Below, piece after piece: positions 25,572 through 33,786 of a stretch of 64,000 bases of DNA (position 1 is its first letter; each line of letters begins with the position of its first letter). Position numbers and translations under genes: made by a program. A model generated the notes under the pieces. It made no database searches. It was given only the letters and a program-made list of their open reading frames with translations, and was not told the DNA's origin. The DNA comes from Pseudomonas fluorescens (GTDB taxonomy: Bacteria; Pseudomonadota; Gammaproteobacteria; Pseudomonadales; Pseudomonadaceae): the NCBI RefSeq assembly GCF_001902145.1, contig NZ_MRST01000026.1:52244-116243 (forward strand), read 5' to 3'.

Positions 25572-27470
25572 ATGAGCCTATTAGAAGAAAACCAAGCCAC
25601 CGACCTTGAACAGATGGTGGGCCTGACCCGCCGTCGCTTTATCGGCGCAGGCGCCTTGTGCGGCGCCGCGATGTTCCTCGGCGGCAACCTGCTGAGCCGC
25701 AGCGCGCTGGCCGTGAATGCCGCTTCCGCCAGCCCGTTGCTGGGGTTCACCAGCATCGCCGCCGCCACCAGCGACACCATCACCCTGCCACCTGGCTACA
25801 GCGCTTCGGTATTGATCAGTTGGGGCCAGCCCCTGCACAAGAACGCTCCGGCTTTCGACCCATCGGGCAATGGCACGGCCAAGGCCCAGGAGCAGCAGTT
25901 CGGCGACAACAACGACGGCATGAGCCTGTTTCCATTCCCGGGCGACGACAACCGCGCGCTGATGGTGATCAACAACGAATACACCAACTATCGCTACCTC
26001 TACGCCCACGGCGGCGCACCGCAATCTGCCGAAGACGTGCGCAAGGCCCTGGCCAGCGAAGGCGTGTCGGTGATCGAGGTGCGCCGCAAGGGTGACACCT
26101 GGCAGTTCGTCCAGGACTCGCGCTACAACCGGCGCATCCACGGCAATTCACCGATCCGTTTGAGTGGCCCTGCCGCCGGCCATGACTGGCTGAAAACCGG
26201 CGCCGACAAGAGCGGCAAAAAAGTCCTCGGCACGTTCCAGAACTGCGCCAACGGCAAGACGCCGTGGGGCACCTACCTGACCTGCGAAGAAAACTTCACC
26301 GACTGCTTCGGCAGCAGCAACCCGCAGCAAACCTTCGACGCAGGGCAGAAGCGCTACGGCGTAGTGGCCGCCAGCAAGGACATCAACTGGCATCAGCACG
26401 ACCCGCGCTTTGACATGGCCAAGAACCCCAACGAACTCAATCGTCATGGTTGGGTGGTGGAAATCGACCCGTTCGATCCGCAATCCACCCCGGTAAAACG
26501 CACGGCCCTGGGGCGCTTCAAACACGAAAACGCGGCCCTCGCCGAAACCCGTGACGGTCGCGCGGTGGTGTACATGGGCGACGATGAGCGCGGTGAATTC
26601 ATCTACAAGTTCGTCAGCCGCGATCAGATCAACCACAACAATCCGAAGGCCAATAAAGACCTGCTCGACCACGGCACCTTGTACGTGGCGATCTTCGACG
26701 CGGGCGACGGTGATGCCGACCACCCCAAGGGCAAAGGCCAGTGGGTTGAACTCACCCATGGCAAAAACGGCATCGACGCCAACAGCGGTTTCGCCAACCA
26801 GGCCGAGGTGCTGATTCACGCACGCCTGGCCGCCAGCGTGGTGAAAGCCACGCGCATGGACCGCCCGGAATGGATCGTGGTCAGCCCCACCGACGGCCAG
26901 GTCTATTGCACCCTGACCAACAACGCCAAGCGCGGCGAAGAGGGCCAGCCGGCGGGCGGGCCCAACCCACGGGAGAAAAACGTCTACGGCCAGATCCTGC
27001 GCTGGAAAGCCGACGCCGATAACCACGGTGCAACGGACTTCACCTGGGACCTGTTCGTGGTGGCCGGCAACCCCGGCGTGCATGCCGGCAATCCCAAGGG
27101 CGGCTCGTCCAACATCAACCCGCAAAACATGTTCAACAGCCCCGACGGCCTGGGCTTCGACAAAGCCGGGCGCCTGTGGATCCTGACCGATGGCGACTAC
27201 AGCAACGCCGGCGACTTTGCGGGCATGGGCAACAATCAGATGCTGTGTGCCGACCCGAGCACCGGTGAAATCCGTCGCTTCATGGTGGGGCCGGTGGCGT
27301 GTGAAGTGACGGGGATCAGCTTTTCGCCGGACCAGAAGACGTTGTTCGTGGGCATTCAGCACCCAGGGGAAACCGGTGGCTCGACTTGGCCGGAACACCT
27401 GCCCAATGGCAAACCCCGGTCTTCGGTGATGGCGATTCGGCGGGATGATGGCGGCATCGTAGGCGCCTGA
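25572..27470 (+). CDS. PhoX/DUF839-family secreted phosphatase-like protein (Tat substrate)
   Basis: A 632-residue protein with a twin-arginine signal: TRRRFIGAGALCGAAMFLGG at about residues 17-37, then AxA-type cleavage near SALA. The mature part is the DUF839/PhoX beta-propeller (MVINNEYTNY, LTCEENFTDCFG, RHGWVVEIDPFDP, GYMGDDERGEFIYKF-type motifs; the last is split here as YMGDDERGEF). PhoX enzymes are Ca/Fe-dependent periplasmic phosphomonoesterases. AAGGAG at 25559-25564 precedes the ATG at 25572. Only a poor Pho-box-like match (GGTCAC-N5-CTGCTT) is visible upstream, so phosphate control is not established. A REPIN follows. Confidence 0.85.
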   Translation: MSLLEENQATDLEQMVGLTRRRFIGAGALCGAAMFLGGNLLSRSALAVNAASASPLLGFTSIAAATSDTITLPPGYSASVLISWGQPLHKNAPAFDPSGNGTAKAQEQQFGDNNDGMSLFPFPGDDNRALMVINNEYTNYRYLYAHGGAPQSAEDVRKALASEGVSVIEVRRKGDTWQFVQDSRYNRRIHGNSPIRLSGPAAGHDWLKTGADKSGKKVLGTFQNCANGKTPWGTYLTCEENFTDCFGSSNPQQTFDAGQKRYGVVAASKDINWHQHDPRFDMAKNPNELNRHGWVVEIDPFDPQSTPVKRTALGRFKHENAALAETRDGRAVVYMGDDERGEFIYKFVSRDQINHNNPKANKDLLDHGTLYVAIFDAGDGDADHPKGKGQWVELTHGKNGIDANSGFANQAEVLIHARLAASVVKATRMDRPEWIVVSPTDGQVYCTLTNNAKRGEEGQPAGGPNPREKNVYGQILRWKADADNHGATDFTWDLFVVAGNPGVHAGNPKGGSSNINPQNMFNSPDGLGFDKAGRLWILTDGDYSNAGDFAGMGNNQMLCADPSTGEIRRFMVGPVACEVTGISFSPDQKTLFVGIQHPGETGGSTWPEHLPNGKPRSSVMAIRRDDGGIVGA

Positions 27471-27484
27471 TAGACCGCTATCTC

Positions 27485-27584
27485 TGTAGGAGCGGGCTTG
27501 CCCGCGAAAAACGTCAACAATAACGCGGGGAACCTGACTCCCCGCGCCGCTCTCTGGTTTTTCGCGAGCAAGCTCGCTCCTACA
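27485..27584. repeat. REPIN (100 bp) with a compensated left arm
   Basis: Left arm palindrome GCGGGC-TT-GCCCGC versus right arm GCGAGC-AA-GCTCGC: both halves of the left arm changed together, preserving its own hairpin. The core CGTCAACAATAACGCGG is next to the left arm, so the element is in the reverse orientation to the one at 13260. Confidence 0.92.
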
Positions 27585-27635
27585 GCGTTACCATACCCGG
27601 CCGGACGCGGCGCCCTGCTGCGCGCAGGAGTTCGC

Positions 27636-28610
27636 ATGGCCCACCCGTTTGAAACACTCACCCCAGACCTGGTGCTCGACGCCGTCGAAAGCATCGGTTT
27701 CCTCAGCGACGCGCGGGTTCTTGCGCTCAACAGCTACGAAAACCGTGTTTACCAGGTGGGCATCGAAGACGCCGAACCGCTGATCGCCAAGTTCTATCGC
27801 CCCCAGCGCTGGACCAACGAGGCGATCCTGGAAGAACATCGCTTCACCTTCGAACTGGCCGAGTGCGACGTACCGGTGGTCGCCCCGTTGATCCACAACG
27901 GCGAGAGCCTGTTCGAACACGCAGGTTTCCGCTTCACCCTGTTTCCCCGCCGTGGCGGCCGCGCGCCGGAGCCGGGCAACCTTGACCAACTCTATCGCCT
28001 CGGGCAATTGCTCGGCCGTTTGCACGCCGTGGGCTCCACCCGCCCGTTCGAACATCGCGAAGCCCTGGGCGTGAAGAACTTTGGTCACGACTCCCTCACC
28101 ACCTTGCTTGAAGGCAACTTCATTCCCAAAAGCCTGTTGCCGGCCTACGAGTCCGTGGCCCGCGACCTGCTCAAGCGTGTGGAAGAGGTTTACAAGGCCA
28201 CCCCGCACAAGAACATCCGCATGCACGGTGACTGCCACCCCGGCAACATGATGTGCCGCGACGAGATGTTCCATATCGTCGACCTGGATGACTGCCGCAT
28301 GGGCCCGGCGGTGCAGGACCTGTGGATGATGCTGGCTGGCGACCGCCAGGAATGCCTGGGCCAACTGTCGGAACTGATGGACGGCTACCAGGAATTCCAC
28401 GACTTCGACCCTCGCGAACTGGCCCTGATAGAACCGCTGCGCGCCTTGCGCCTGATGCACTACAGCGCCTGGCTGGCGCGACGCTGGGACGACCCGGCGT
28501 TCCCCCACAGCTTCCCGTGGTTTGGCACCGAGCGGTATTGGGGTGACCAGGTGCTGGCGTTGCGCGAGCAACTGTCGGCACTCAATGAAGAACCCCTAAA
28601 ACTCTTCTGA
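27636..28610 (+). CDS. srkA: SrkA/YihE-like stress-response Ser/Thr kinase
   Basis: A 324-residue protein of the APH/ChoK-like kinase fold. The nucleotide-binding lysine is probably in LIAKFYRPQRW near residue 47, the catalytic loop is MHGDCHPGNMMCR near residue 205, and the metal-binding aspartate is in HIVDLDDCRMG. E. coli SrkA (YihE, RdoA) counteracts MazF-linked programmed death during stress. The start at 27636 has CAGGAG 8 bases upstream and matches the family N-terminus; an earlier in-frame start would read through the REPIN. REPINs flank it on both sides. Confidence 0.9.
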   Translation: MAHPFETLTPDLVLDAVESIGFLSDARVLALNSYENRVYQVGIEDAEPLIAKFYRPQRWTNEAILEEHRFTFELAECDVPVVAPLIHNGESLFEHAGFRFTLFPRRGGRAPEPGNLDQLYRLGQLLGRLHAVGSTRPFEHREALGVKNFGHDSLTTLLEGNFIPKSLLPAYESVARDLLKRVEEVYKATPHKNIRMHGDCHPGNMMCRDEMFHIVDLDDCRMGPAVQDLWMMLAGDRQECLGQLSELMDGYQEFHDFDPRELALIEPLRALRLMHYSAWLARRWDDPAFPHSFPWFGTERYWGDQVLALREQLSALNEEPLKLF

Positions 28611-28627
28611 GCAACACGACGCTCTCC

Positions 28628-28727
28628 TGTAGGAGCGAGCTTGCTCGCGAAAAACCCGAGAGCGTCATTGGGTAACAGGCCTCCCGCGTTATCGTTGACG
28701 ATCTTCGCGAGCAAGCTCGCTCCTACA
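28628..28727. repeat. REPIN (100 bp)
   Basis: Inverted arms TGTAGGAGCGAGC and GCTCGCTCCTACA, with the core GCGTTATCGTTGACG next to the right arm. It starts 18 bases past the srkA stop. Confidence 0.93.
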
Positions 28728-28799
28728 GAAGCAGATCCCATTGTCTGACAAATATCCTTACAATCGCGCTTTGTTAGCTGCCTAAGCAAGGATTCTGCA

Positions 28800-29684
28800 A
28801 TGCAAGCCGCCAACCCTCGCAAGGGGTACATCCTGGGCCTGAGCGCCTATGTCATCTGGGGTCTGTTCCCGCTCTACTTCAAAGCCATCGCCAGCGTACC
28901 CGCCGCCGAGATCATCGTGCACCGGGTGTTGTGGTCGGCGCTGTTCGGTGGGCTGTTGCTGATGGTGTGGAAACATCCCGGCTGGTTCCGCGAACTGCGC
29001 GACAACCCCAAGCGCCTGGCGATCCTGGCCCTCAGCGGATCGTTGATCGCCGCTAACTGGCTGACCTATGTGTGGTCGGTGAACACCGGGCGCATGCTCG
29101 AAGCGAGCCTGGGTTATTACATCAACCCGCTGGTGAATGTGTTGCTGGGCATGCTGATCCTCGGCGAGCGCCTGCGCCGATTGCAATGGGTAGCGGTGGG
29201 GTTGGCAGCGGTAGGTGTGGCGCAGCAGGTGTGGCAGGTCGGTAGCCTGCCGTGGGTGTCGCTGGCGCTGGCGCTGACGTTCGGCTTCTACGGTTTGATC
29301 CGCAAGCAGGCGCCGGTCAAGGCGCTGCCAGGCCTGGTGGTGGAAACCTGGATGCTGGTACCCATTGCCGTCGCCTGGTTGCTGTTCAACCCAACCGCTC
29401 ACAGCGCGCAACTGGCGTTCTGGAGCACCAACGAGGCCTGGTGGCTGGTGGCCGCAGGCCCGGTGACGCTGATTCCCCTGGTGTGCTTCAACGCCGCCGC
29501 ACGGCATTTGCCCTACACCGCCCTGGGCTTTTTGCAGTATGTGGCGCCGACGCTGGTATTGCTCGAAGCCGTGCTGTTGTTCGGTGAACACCTGGCGCCG
29601 AGCACGCTGATCGCCTTCGCCTTTATCTGGGCCGGGCTGGTGGTGTACAGCCTGGATGCCTGGCTGACCGTGCGCAAACGCTGA
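28800..29684 (+). CDS. rarD: RarD, EamA-family inner-membrane transporter
   Basis: A 294-residue DMT-superfamily transporter with ten predicted hydrophobic helices and two EamA repeats. The N-terminus GYILGLSAYVIWGLFPLYFK and the motifs SVNTGRMLEASLGYYINPL and YTALGFLQYVAPTLVLLE are characteristic of RarD. The chloramphenicol link is the historical basis of the name; its natural substrate is unknown. It stands alone between a REPIN and an intergenic region carrying a hairpin and DnaA boxes. Confidence 0.9.
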   Translation: MQAANPRKGYILGLSAYVIWGLFPLYFKAIASVPAAEIIVHRVLWSALFGGLLLMVWKHPGWFRELRDNPKRLAILALSGSLIAANWLTYVWSVNTGRMLEASLGYYINPLVNVLLGMLILGERLRRLQWVAVGLAAVGVAQQVWQVGSLPWVSLALALTFGFYGLIRKQAPVKALPGLVVETWMLVPIAVAWLLFNPTAHSAQLAFWSTNEAWWLVAAGPVTLIPLVCFNAAARHLPYTALGFLQYVAPTLVLLEAVLLFGEHLAPSTLIAFAFIWAGLVVYSLDAWLTVRKR

Positions 29685-29703
29685 TCAAATAACGTACAAA
29701 CCT

Positions 29704-29732
29704 CTGCAAGCCACAGCTTTCGTGGCTTGCAG
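29704..29732 (+). terminator. Perfect 11-bp hairpin after rarD
   Basis: CTGCAAGCCAC (29704-29714) and GTGGCTTGCAG (29722-29732) pair perfectly around a 7-base loop, 20 bases past the rarD stop. There is no T-tract, so its action as a terminator is uncertain. Confidence 0.5.
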
Positions 29733-29747
29733 CGTTCCACCCCAAGG

Positions 29748-29868
29748 TTATCCACAACCTGGTCCCCGCCATTTGTGCACAAGCCCTTGAAACTGCTCGT
29801 TTTTTGCTCAACTAGCGCAGAAGGCCGGCGGGCGTGGCCTGGCGTCGGGTCTCTACAGGTTATCCACA
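29748..29868 (+). promoter_or_regulatory. Pair of perfect DnaA boxes in the rarD-ACT intergenic region
   Basis: TTATCCACA occurs at 29748-29756 and again at 29860-29868, in the same orientation and 112 bases apart. A one-mismatch relative, TTGTGCACA, lies between them at 29773-29781. No dnaA, dnaN, rpmH or gidA is nearby, so this is not the usual Pseudomonas origin. Confidence 0.5.
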
Positions 29869-29906
29869 GGCCCATGCAAGATTTCCCTGCATAACCTTGC
29901 GGACCG

Positions 29907-30419
29907 TTATTCCTCCTGACGCAACTCCACCATCAAGTCATCGGCCAAGGTTTCCAAAGCCTCTTGCAGGGTTTCCAGCGACAGCGTGGCCGGCACTTGC
30001 AACAACGCCTCGGCATTGAACAGCGGGTCACCGCTCATTGGCGCCGGGCGCACATCGGTGCTCAGGCGTTCCAGGTTGACGCCCTGCTGGCTCAGCAGCG
30101 CGGTGATCTCACGCACGATGCCCGAGCGATCATTGCCCACCAGGGTCATCAGGATCGGTTTTGACGCCGATGCCTGGCCGCTGCTGCCCTCACCTACCAA
30201 CACACGAATGCCATGGGTGGATAAGTCCTCCAATGCCCCCACCAATGCCTGGCGCTGCTCGCTCGGCACGCTCACCCGCAGGATCCCGGCAAACTGCCCG
30301 GCCATATGCGCCATGCGGCTTTCCAGCCAGTTACCACCATAACTGGCAATGTTCTGCGCGATGCGTTCAACCAGGCCGGGTTTGTCGGCGGCGATAATAG
30401 TGAGTACAAGATGGTCCAT
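29907..30419 (-). CDS. GcvR-like double-ACT-domain protein
   Basis: A 170-residue protein with two ACT domains, about residues 4-75 (LVLTIIAADKPGLVERIAQ) and 90-165 (LMTLVGNDRSGIVREITALL). This is the architecture of the glycine cleavage system repressor GcvR, which modulates GcvA in response to glycine. Its regulatory partner is not in the window. The start at 30419 (MDHLVLT) is chosen because an earlier in-frame start would be made of REPIN sequence. Confidence 0.85.
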   Translation of the reverse strand: MDHLVLTIIAADKPGLVERIAQNIASYGGNWLESRMAHMAGQFAGILRVSVPSEQRQALVGALEDLSTHGIRVLVGEGSSGQASASKPILMTLVGNDRSGIVREITALLSQQGVNLERLSTDVRPAPMSGDPLFNAEALLQVPATLSLETLQEALETLADDLMVELRQEE

Positions 30420-30443
30420 GGCGAAATACCTCGGTGCTATTCC

Positions 30444-30542
30444 TGTAGGAGCGAGCTTGCTCGCGAAGGTCGTCAACGATAACGCGAAAAAACTGACACT
30501 TGCGGTGCTCTCAGGTTTTTCGCGAGCAAGCTCGCTCCTACA
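30444..30542. repeat. REPIN (99 bp)
   Basis: Inverted arms TGTAGGAGCGAGC and GCTCGCTCCTACA; the core CGTCAACGATAACGCG is next to the left arm (reverse orientation). It lies between the ACT-domain gene and glcB. Confidence 0.93.
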
Positions 30543-30706
30543 AAGTGGACGCCCGGTCGCTGGAAGACAAATCGTGTACCATTTTGATATTTATCTGGAA
30601 CAATCCAATAGTTTTTTGAGAACATCCGGTTCTCCGCTGTGACCGTACGACCAAAGTGGGTCGCTAAACGACGTATTTAGTCTAATTTTCACAACCGCAA
30701 GTCATC

Positions 30707-30734
30707 ATGTAGTATGCCCAACCGTGCACTACAT
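30707..30734. promoter_or_regulatory. Inverted repeat upstream of glcB
   Basis: ATGTAGT (30707-30713) and ACTACAT (30728-30734) are inverted repeats 14 bases apart, ending 47 bases before the glcB ATG. The spacing fits an operator or an extended stem; the binding protein is unknown. Confidence 0.35.
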
Positions 30735-30781
30735 AATGAAAATCTGAAAAAGCGCATAAGCTCCGCAGAGTGAGGCAAGCA

Positions 30782-32959
30782 ATGACTGAACACGTTCAAG
30801 TCGGTGGCCTGCAGGTCGCCAAAGTCCTGTTCGACTTCGTGAACAACGAAGCCATTCCCGGTACCGGCATCACTGCCGACCAGTTCTGGGCCGGTGCCGA
30901 CAAGGTCATCCATGACCTGGCCCCGAAGAACAAAGCCCTACTCGCCAAACGCGACGACTTCCAGGCGCGGATCGATACCTGGCACCAGACCCACGCAGGC
31001 CAGGCCCATGACCCGGTGGCCTACAAAGCCTTCCTGCAAGACATCGGCTACCTGTTGCCAGAAGCCGCAGACTTCCAGGCCTCGACCCAAAACGTCGATG
31101 ACGAGATCGCACGCATGGCCGGCCCACAGCTGGTCGTGCCGGTGATGAACGCCCGCTTCGCCCTCAATGCCTCGAATGCGCGCTGGGGCTCGCTGTACGA
31201 CGCGCTGTATGGCACCGACGCCATCAGCGAAGCCAACGGCGCCGAGAAGGGCAAGGGCTATAACAAGGTGCGTGGCGACAAGGTCATTGCCTTCGCTCGC
31301 GCGTTCCTCGACGAAGCCGCACCGCTCAGCGCCGGCAGCCACGTCGATTCCACCGGTTACAAGATCGTCGATGGCACGCTGATCGTCAGCCTCAAAGGCG
31401 GCAGCAACAGCGGCCTGCGTGACGATGCCCAGTTGATCGGTTTCCAGGGCCCTGCGGCCGAGCCGATTGCGATCCTGCTCAAGCACAATGGCCTGCACTT
31501 CGAAATCCAGATCGACGCCAGCACCCCAGTCGGCCAAACCGACGCTGCCGGCGTCAAAGACGTGCTGATGGAAGCCGCGCTGACCACCATCATGGACTGC
31601 GAAGACTCCGTGGCTGCCGTGGATGCCGATGACAAAGTGGTGATCTACCGCAACTGGCTCGGCCTGATGAAAGGCGACCTGGCCGAAGAAGTGGCCAAGG
31701 GCGGCAAGACCTTCACCCGCACCATGAACCCTGATCGCGTCTACACCGGCGTGGATGGCAGCGACGTGACCCTGCACGGCCGTTCGCTGTTGTTCGTGCG
31801 CAACGTTGGCCACTTGATGACCATCGACGCGATCCTCGATAAAGACGGCAACGAAGTACCCGAAGGCATCCTCGACGGCCTGATCACCAGCCTGGCGGCG
31901 ATCCACAGCCTCAACGGCAACAACACGCGCAAGAACAGCCGCACCGGTTCCGTATACATCGTGAAACCGAAGATGCACGGCCCGGAAGAAGCCGCGTTCA
32001 CCAACGAACTGTTCGGTCGCATCGAAGAGGTGCTGAACCTGGCGCGCAACACCCTCAAGGTCGGGATCATGGACGAGGAGCGCCGCACCACGGTCAACCT
32101 CAAGGCCTGCATCAAGGCGGCCAGCGAGCGCGTGGTGTTTATCAACACCGGTTTCCTCGACCGCACTGGCGATGAAATCCACACCTCCATGGAAGCCGGC
32201 GCGATGGTGCGCAAGGCGGCCATGAAGGCAGAAAAGTGGATCGGCGCCTATGAGAACTGGAACGTCGATATCGGCCTGAGCACCGGTTTGCAAGGTCGTG
32301 CACAGATCGGTAAAGGCATGTGGGCCATGCCCGACCTGATGGCTTTGATGCTTGAACAGAAAATCGCCCACCCGTTGGCCGGTGCCAACACCGCCTGGGT
32401 ACCGTCGCCGACCGCCGCGGCCCTGCATGCGTTGCACTACCACAAGGTTGATGTGTTCGCCCGCCAGGCCGAGCTGGCCAAGCGCGAGCGCGCTTCGGTG
32501 GACGATATCCTCACCATTCCTTTGGCCAGCAACACCGACTGGTCCGAGGAAGAGATCCGCAACGAGCTGGACAACAACGCCCAAGGCATCCTCGGCTATG
32601 TGGTCCGTTGGATCGACCAGGGTGTGGGCTGCTCGAAAGTGCCGGACATCAACGACGTCGGCCTGATGGAAGACCGCGCCACCCTGCGTATTTCCAGCCA
32701 GCACATCGCCAACTGGCTGCGCCACGGCATTGTCAACGAAGCTCAAGTGATGGAAAGCCTCAAGCGCATGGCGCCGGTGGTGGACCGCCAGAATGCCGGG
32801 GATGCGTTGTACCGCCCACTGGCTCCGGACTTCGAAAGCAACATCGCATTCCAGGCAGCGGTGGAGTTGGTGATTGAAGGGACCAAGCAGCCTAATGGCT
32901 ATACCGAGCCGGTGTTGCACCGCAGGCGTCGGGAGTTCAAGGCCAAGAACGGCCTGTAA
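30782..32959 (+). CDS. glcB: Malate synthase G
   Basis: A 725-residue single-chain malate synthase of isoform G that condenses glyoxylate with acetyl-CoA in the glyoxylate shunt. Typical landmarks are MDCEDSVAAVDADDK, the catalytic-loop region TVNLKACIKAA, GAMVRKAAMKAEKWIGAYE, and the C-terminal cysteine loop WIDQGVGCSKVPDINDVGLM. The length matches the family. The ATG at 30782 has GAGG at 30771-30774, somewhat upstream; an in-frame GTG four codons earlier is less likely. A strong terminator follows. Confidence 0.97.
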   Translation: MTEHVQVGGLQVAKVLFDFVNNEAIPGTGITADQFWAGADKVIHDLAPKNKALLAKRDDFQARIDTWHQTHAGQAHDPVAYKAFLQDIGYLLPEAADFQASTQNVDDEIARMAGPQLVVPVMNARFALNASNARWGSLYDALYGTDAISEANGAEKGKGYNKVRGDKVIAFARAFLDEAAPLSAGSHVDSTGYKIVDGTLIVSLKGGSNSGLRDDAQLIGFQGPAAEPIAILLKHNGLHFEIQIDASTPVGQTDAAGVKDVLMEAALTTIMDCEDSVAAVDADDKVVIYRNWLGLMKGDLAEEVAKGGKTFTRTMNPDRVYTGVDGSDVTLHGRSLLFVRNVGHLMTIDAILDKDGNEVPEGILDGLITSLAAIHSLNGNNTRKNSRTGSVYIVKPKMHGPEEAAFTNELFGRIEEVLNLARNTLKVGIMDEERRTTVNLKACIKAASERVVFINTGFLDRTGDEIHTSMEAGAMVRKAAMKAEKWIGAYENWNVDIGLSTGLQGRAQIGKGMWAMPDLMALMLEQKIAHPLAGANTAWVPSPTAAALHALHYHKVDVFARQAELAKRERASVDDILTIPLASNTDWSEEEIRNELDNNAQGILGYVVRWIDQGVGCSKVPDINDVGLMEDRATLRISSQHIANWLRHGIVNEAQVMESLKRMAPVVDRQNAGDALYRPLAPDFESNIAFQAAVELVIEGTKQPNGYTEPVLHRRRREFKAKNGL

Positions 32960-32963
32960 ATGA

Positions 32964-32996
32964 AAAAAAGCCCTGATCGAAAGATCGGGGCTTTTT
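32964..32996 (+). terminator. Terminator of glcB
   Basis: AGCCCTGATC and GATCGGGGCT form a stem around a GAAA tetraloop, with A7 before it and TTTTT after it. Confidence 0.92.
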
Positions 32997-33022
32997 AGTT
33001 CTTAGGTCGAATGTACTGACGC

Positions 33023-33108
33023 CTTCGCGAGCAAGCCCGCTCCCACATTCGACTGCATTCAGTCGGGTAAGAATGCGGTCGAATGTGGGAGCGGGCTTGC
33101 TCGCGAAG
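33023..33108. repeat. Two-armed REP element of the GTGGGAGCGGGC class (86 bp)
   Basis: CTTCGCGAGCAAGCCCGC and GCGGGCTTGCTCGCGAAG are inverted arms whose TCCCAC/GTGGGA ends face inward. This is the opposite arrangement to the 100-bp REPINs. The inner part GAATGTGGGAGC is also inverted-repeated. Confidence 0.9.
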
Positions 33109-33132
33109 AGGCCATCACACTCACCACAAGAA

Positions 33133-33579
33133 TCAGGAAACCATCCCCAACTCCCGCTTCACCAACTTCGCCAACTTCACGCTATCAATCGGCTTGAGCA
33201 AGAAATCCACCACGCTCAAATGCATCGCATCGATCACATCCGGCGCCTCCGCGTCTCCAGACATGATGATGATCGGCAACGCCGCACGGGTGGACTCACG
33301 CACCTGGCGAATCAATTCCAGGCCATTGCTGGGCGCCATGCGCAGGTCGGTGATCAACAAACCGATGGAAGTGCTTGTCTTCAACAAATCCCACGCTGCT
33401 TCCCCACTGTCGGCGGTCATGCAGCGAATACCGTCCAGCCCCAGGATTTCCGCCAACAGTTCACGCGCGTCCTTGTCGTCGTCCACGATCAATACGCGTT
33501 GGGGGGGTAAATCGGGCTCCAGCATCACGGCGCTCAGCGCCTCGCGCTCGGCATCACTCAAAATATCGTGGTCGGACAT
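33133..33579 (-). CDS. Stand-alone receiver-domain response regulator
   Basis: A 148-residue CheY-like receiver domain with a ~27-residue N-terminal extension. Phosphorylation-site residues are acidic Asp33-Asp35 (LIVDDDKD), acceptor Asp78 (LLITDLRM), the Ser/Thr switch in IIMSGD and Lys129 (FLLKPID). No output domain is present, so it must act by protein-protein contact. There is no adjacent histidine kinase. An in-frame ATG at 33600 with GGGAG four bases upstream is an alternative start that adds seven residues. Confidence 0.87.
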   Translation of the reverse strand: MSDHDILSDAEREALSAVMLEPDLPPQRVLIVDDDKDARELLAEILGLDGIRCMTADSGEAAWDLLKTSTSIGLLITDLRMAPSNGLELIRQVRESTRAALPIIIMSGDAEAPDVIDAMHLSVVDFLLKPIDSVKLAKLVKRELGMVS

Positions 33580-33786
33580 ACGTTTCTCAGCAGTTCTCAT
33601 CAATCTCCCAGCACACTCGTCAGACATCTGCGGAAGGGCGAACAATGTGCACTTCGTCGGAAAGTTTGCCTAGTGGGTGTTCTACGGGTTTTGGACGATT
33701 GTCATGTAAGGTTTTTCCCTAATTTTGCGCGGTATTCCTCGACCTAGACTTACGTCCAATGGGCACCCACTGCGCAGGAGTCGACC

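Noticed and set aside
27485..27635. N-terminal extension of the SrkA-like protein starting in the REPIN
   Set aside because: The added residues are translated REPIN sequence (FASKLAPT-type), and the start at 27636 has a good ribosome-binding site and the family N-terminus.
30420..30476. N-terminal extension of the GcvR-like protein into the neighbouring REPIN
   Set aside because: Same REPIN-derived peptide pattern; MDHLVLT at 30419 begins the ACT domain directly.
30938..32920. 660-codon open frame antisense to glcB, and similar long frames opposite the acyl-CoA dehydrogenases
   Set aside because: Same codon-bias artefact; the sense genes are unambiguous.
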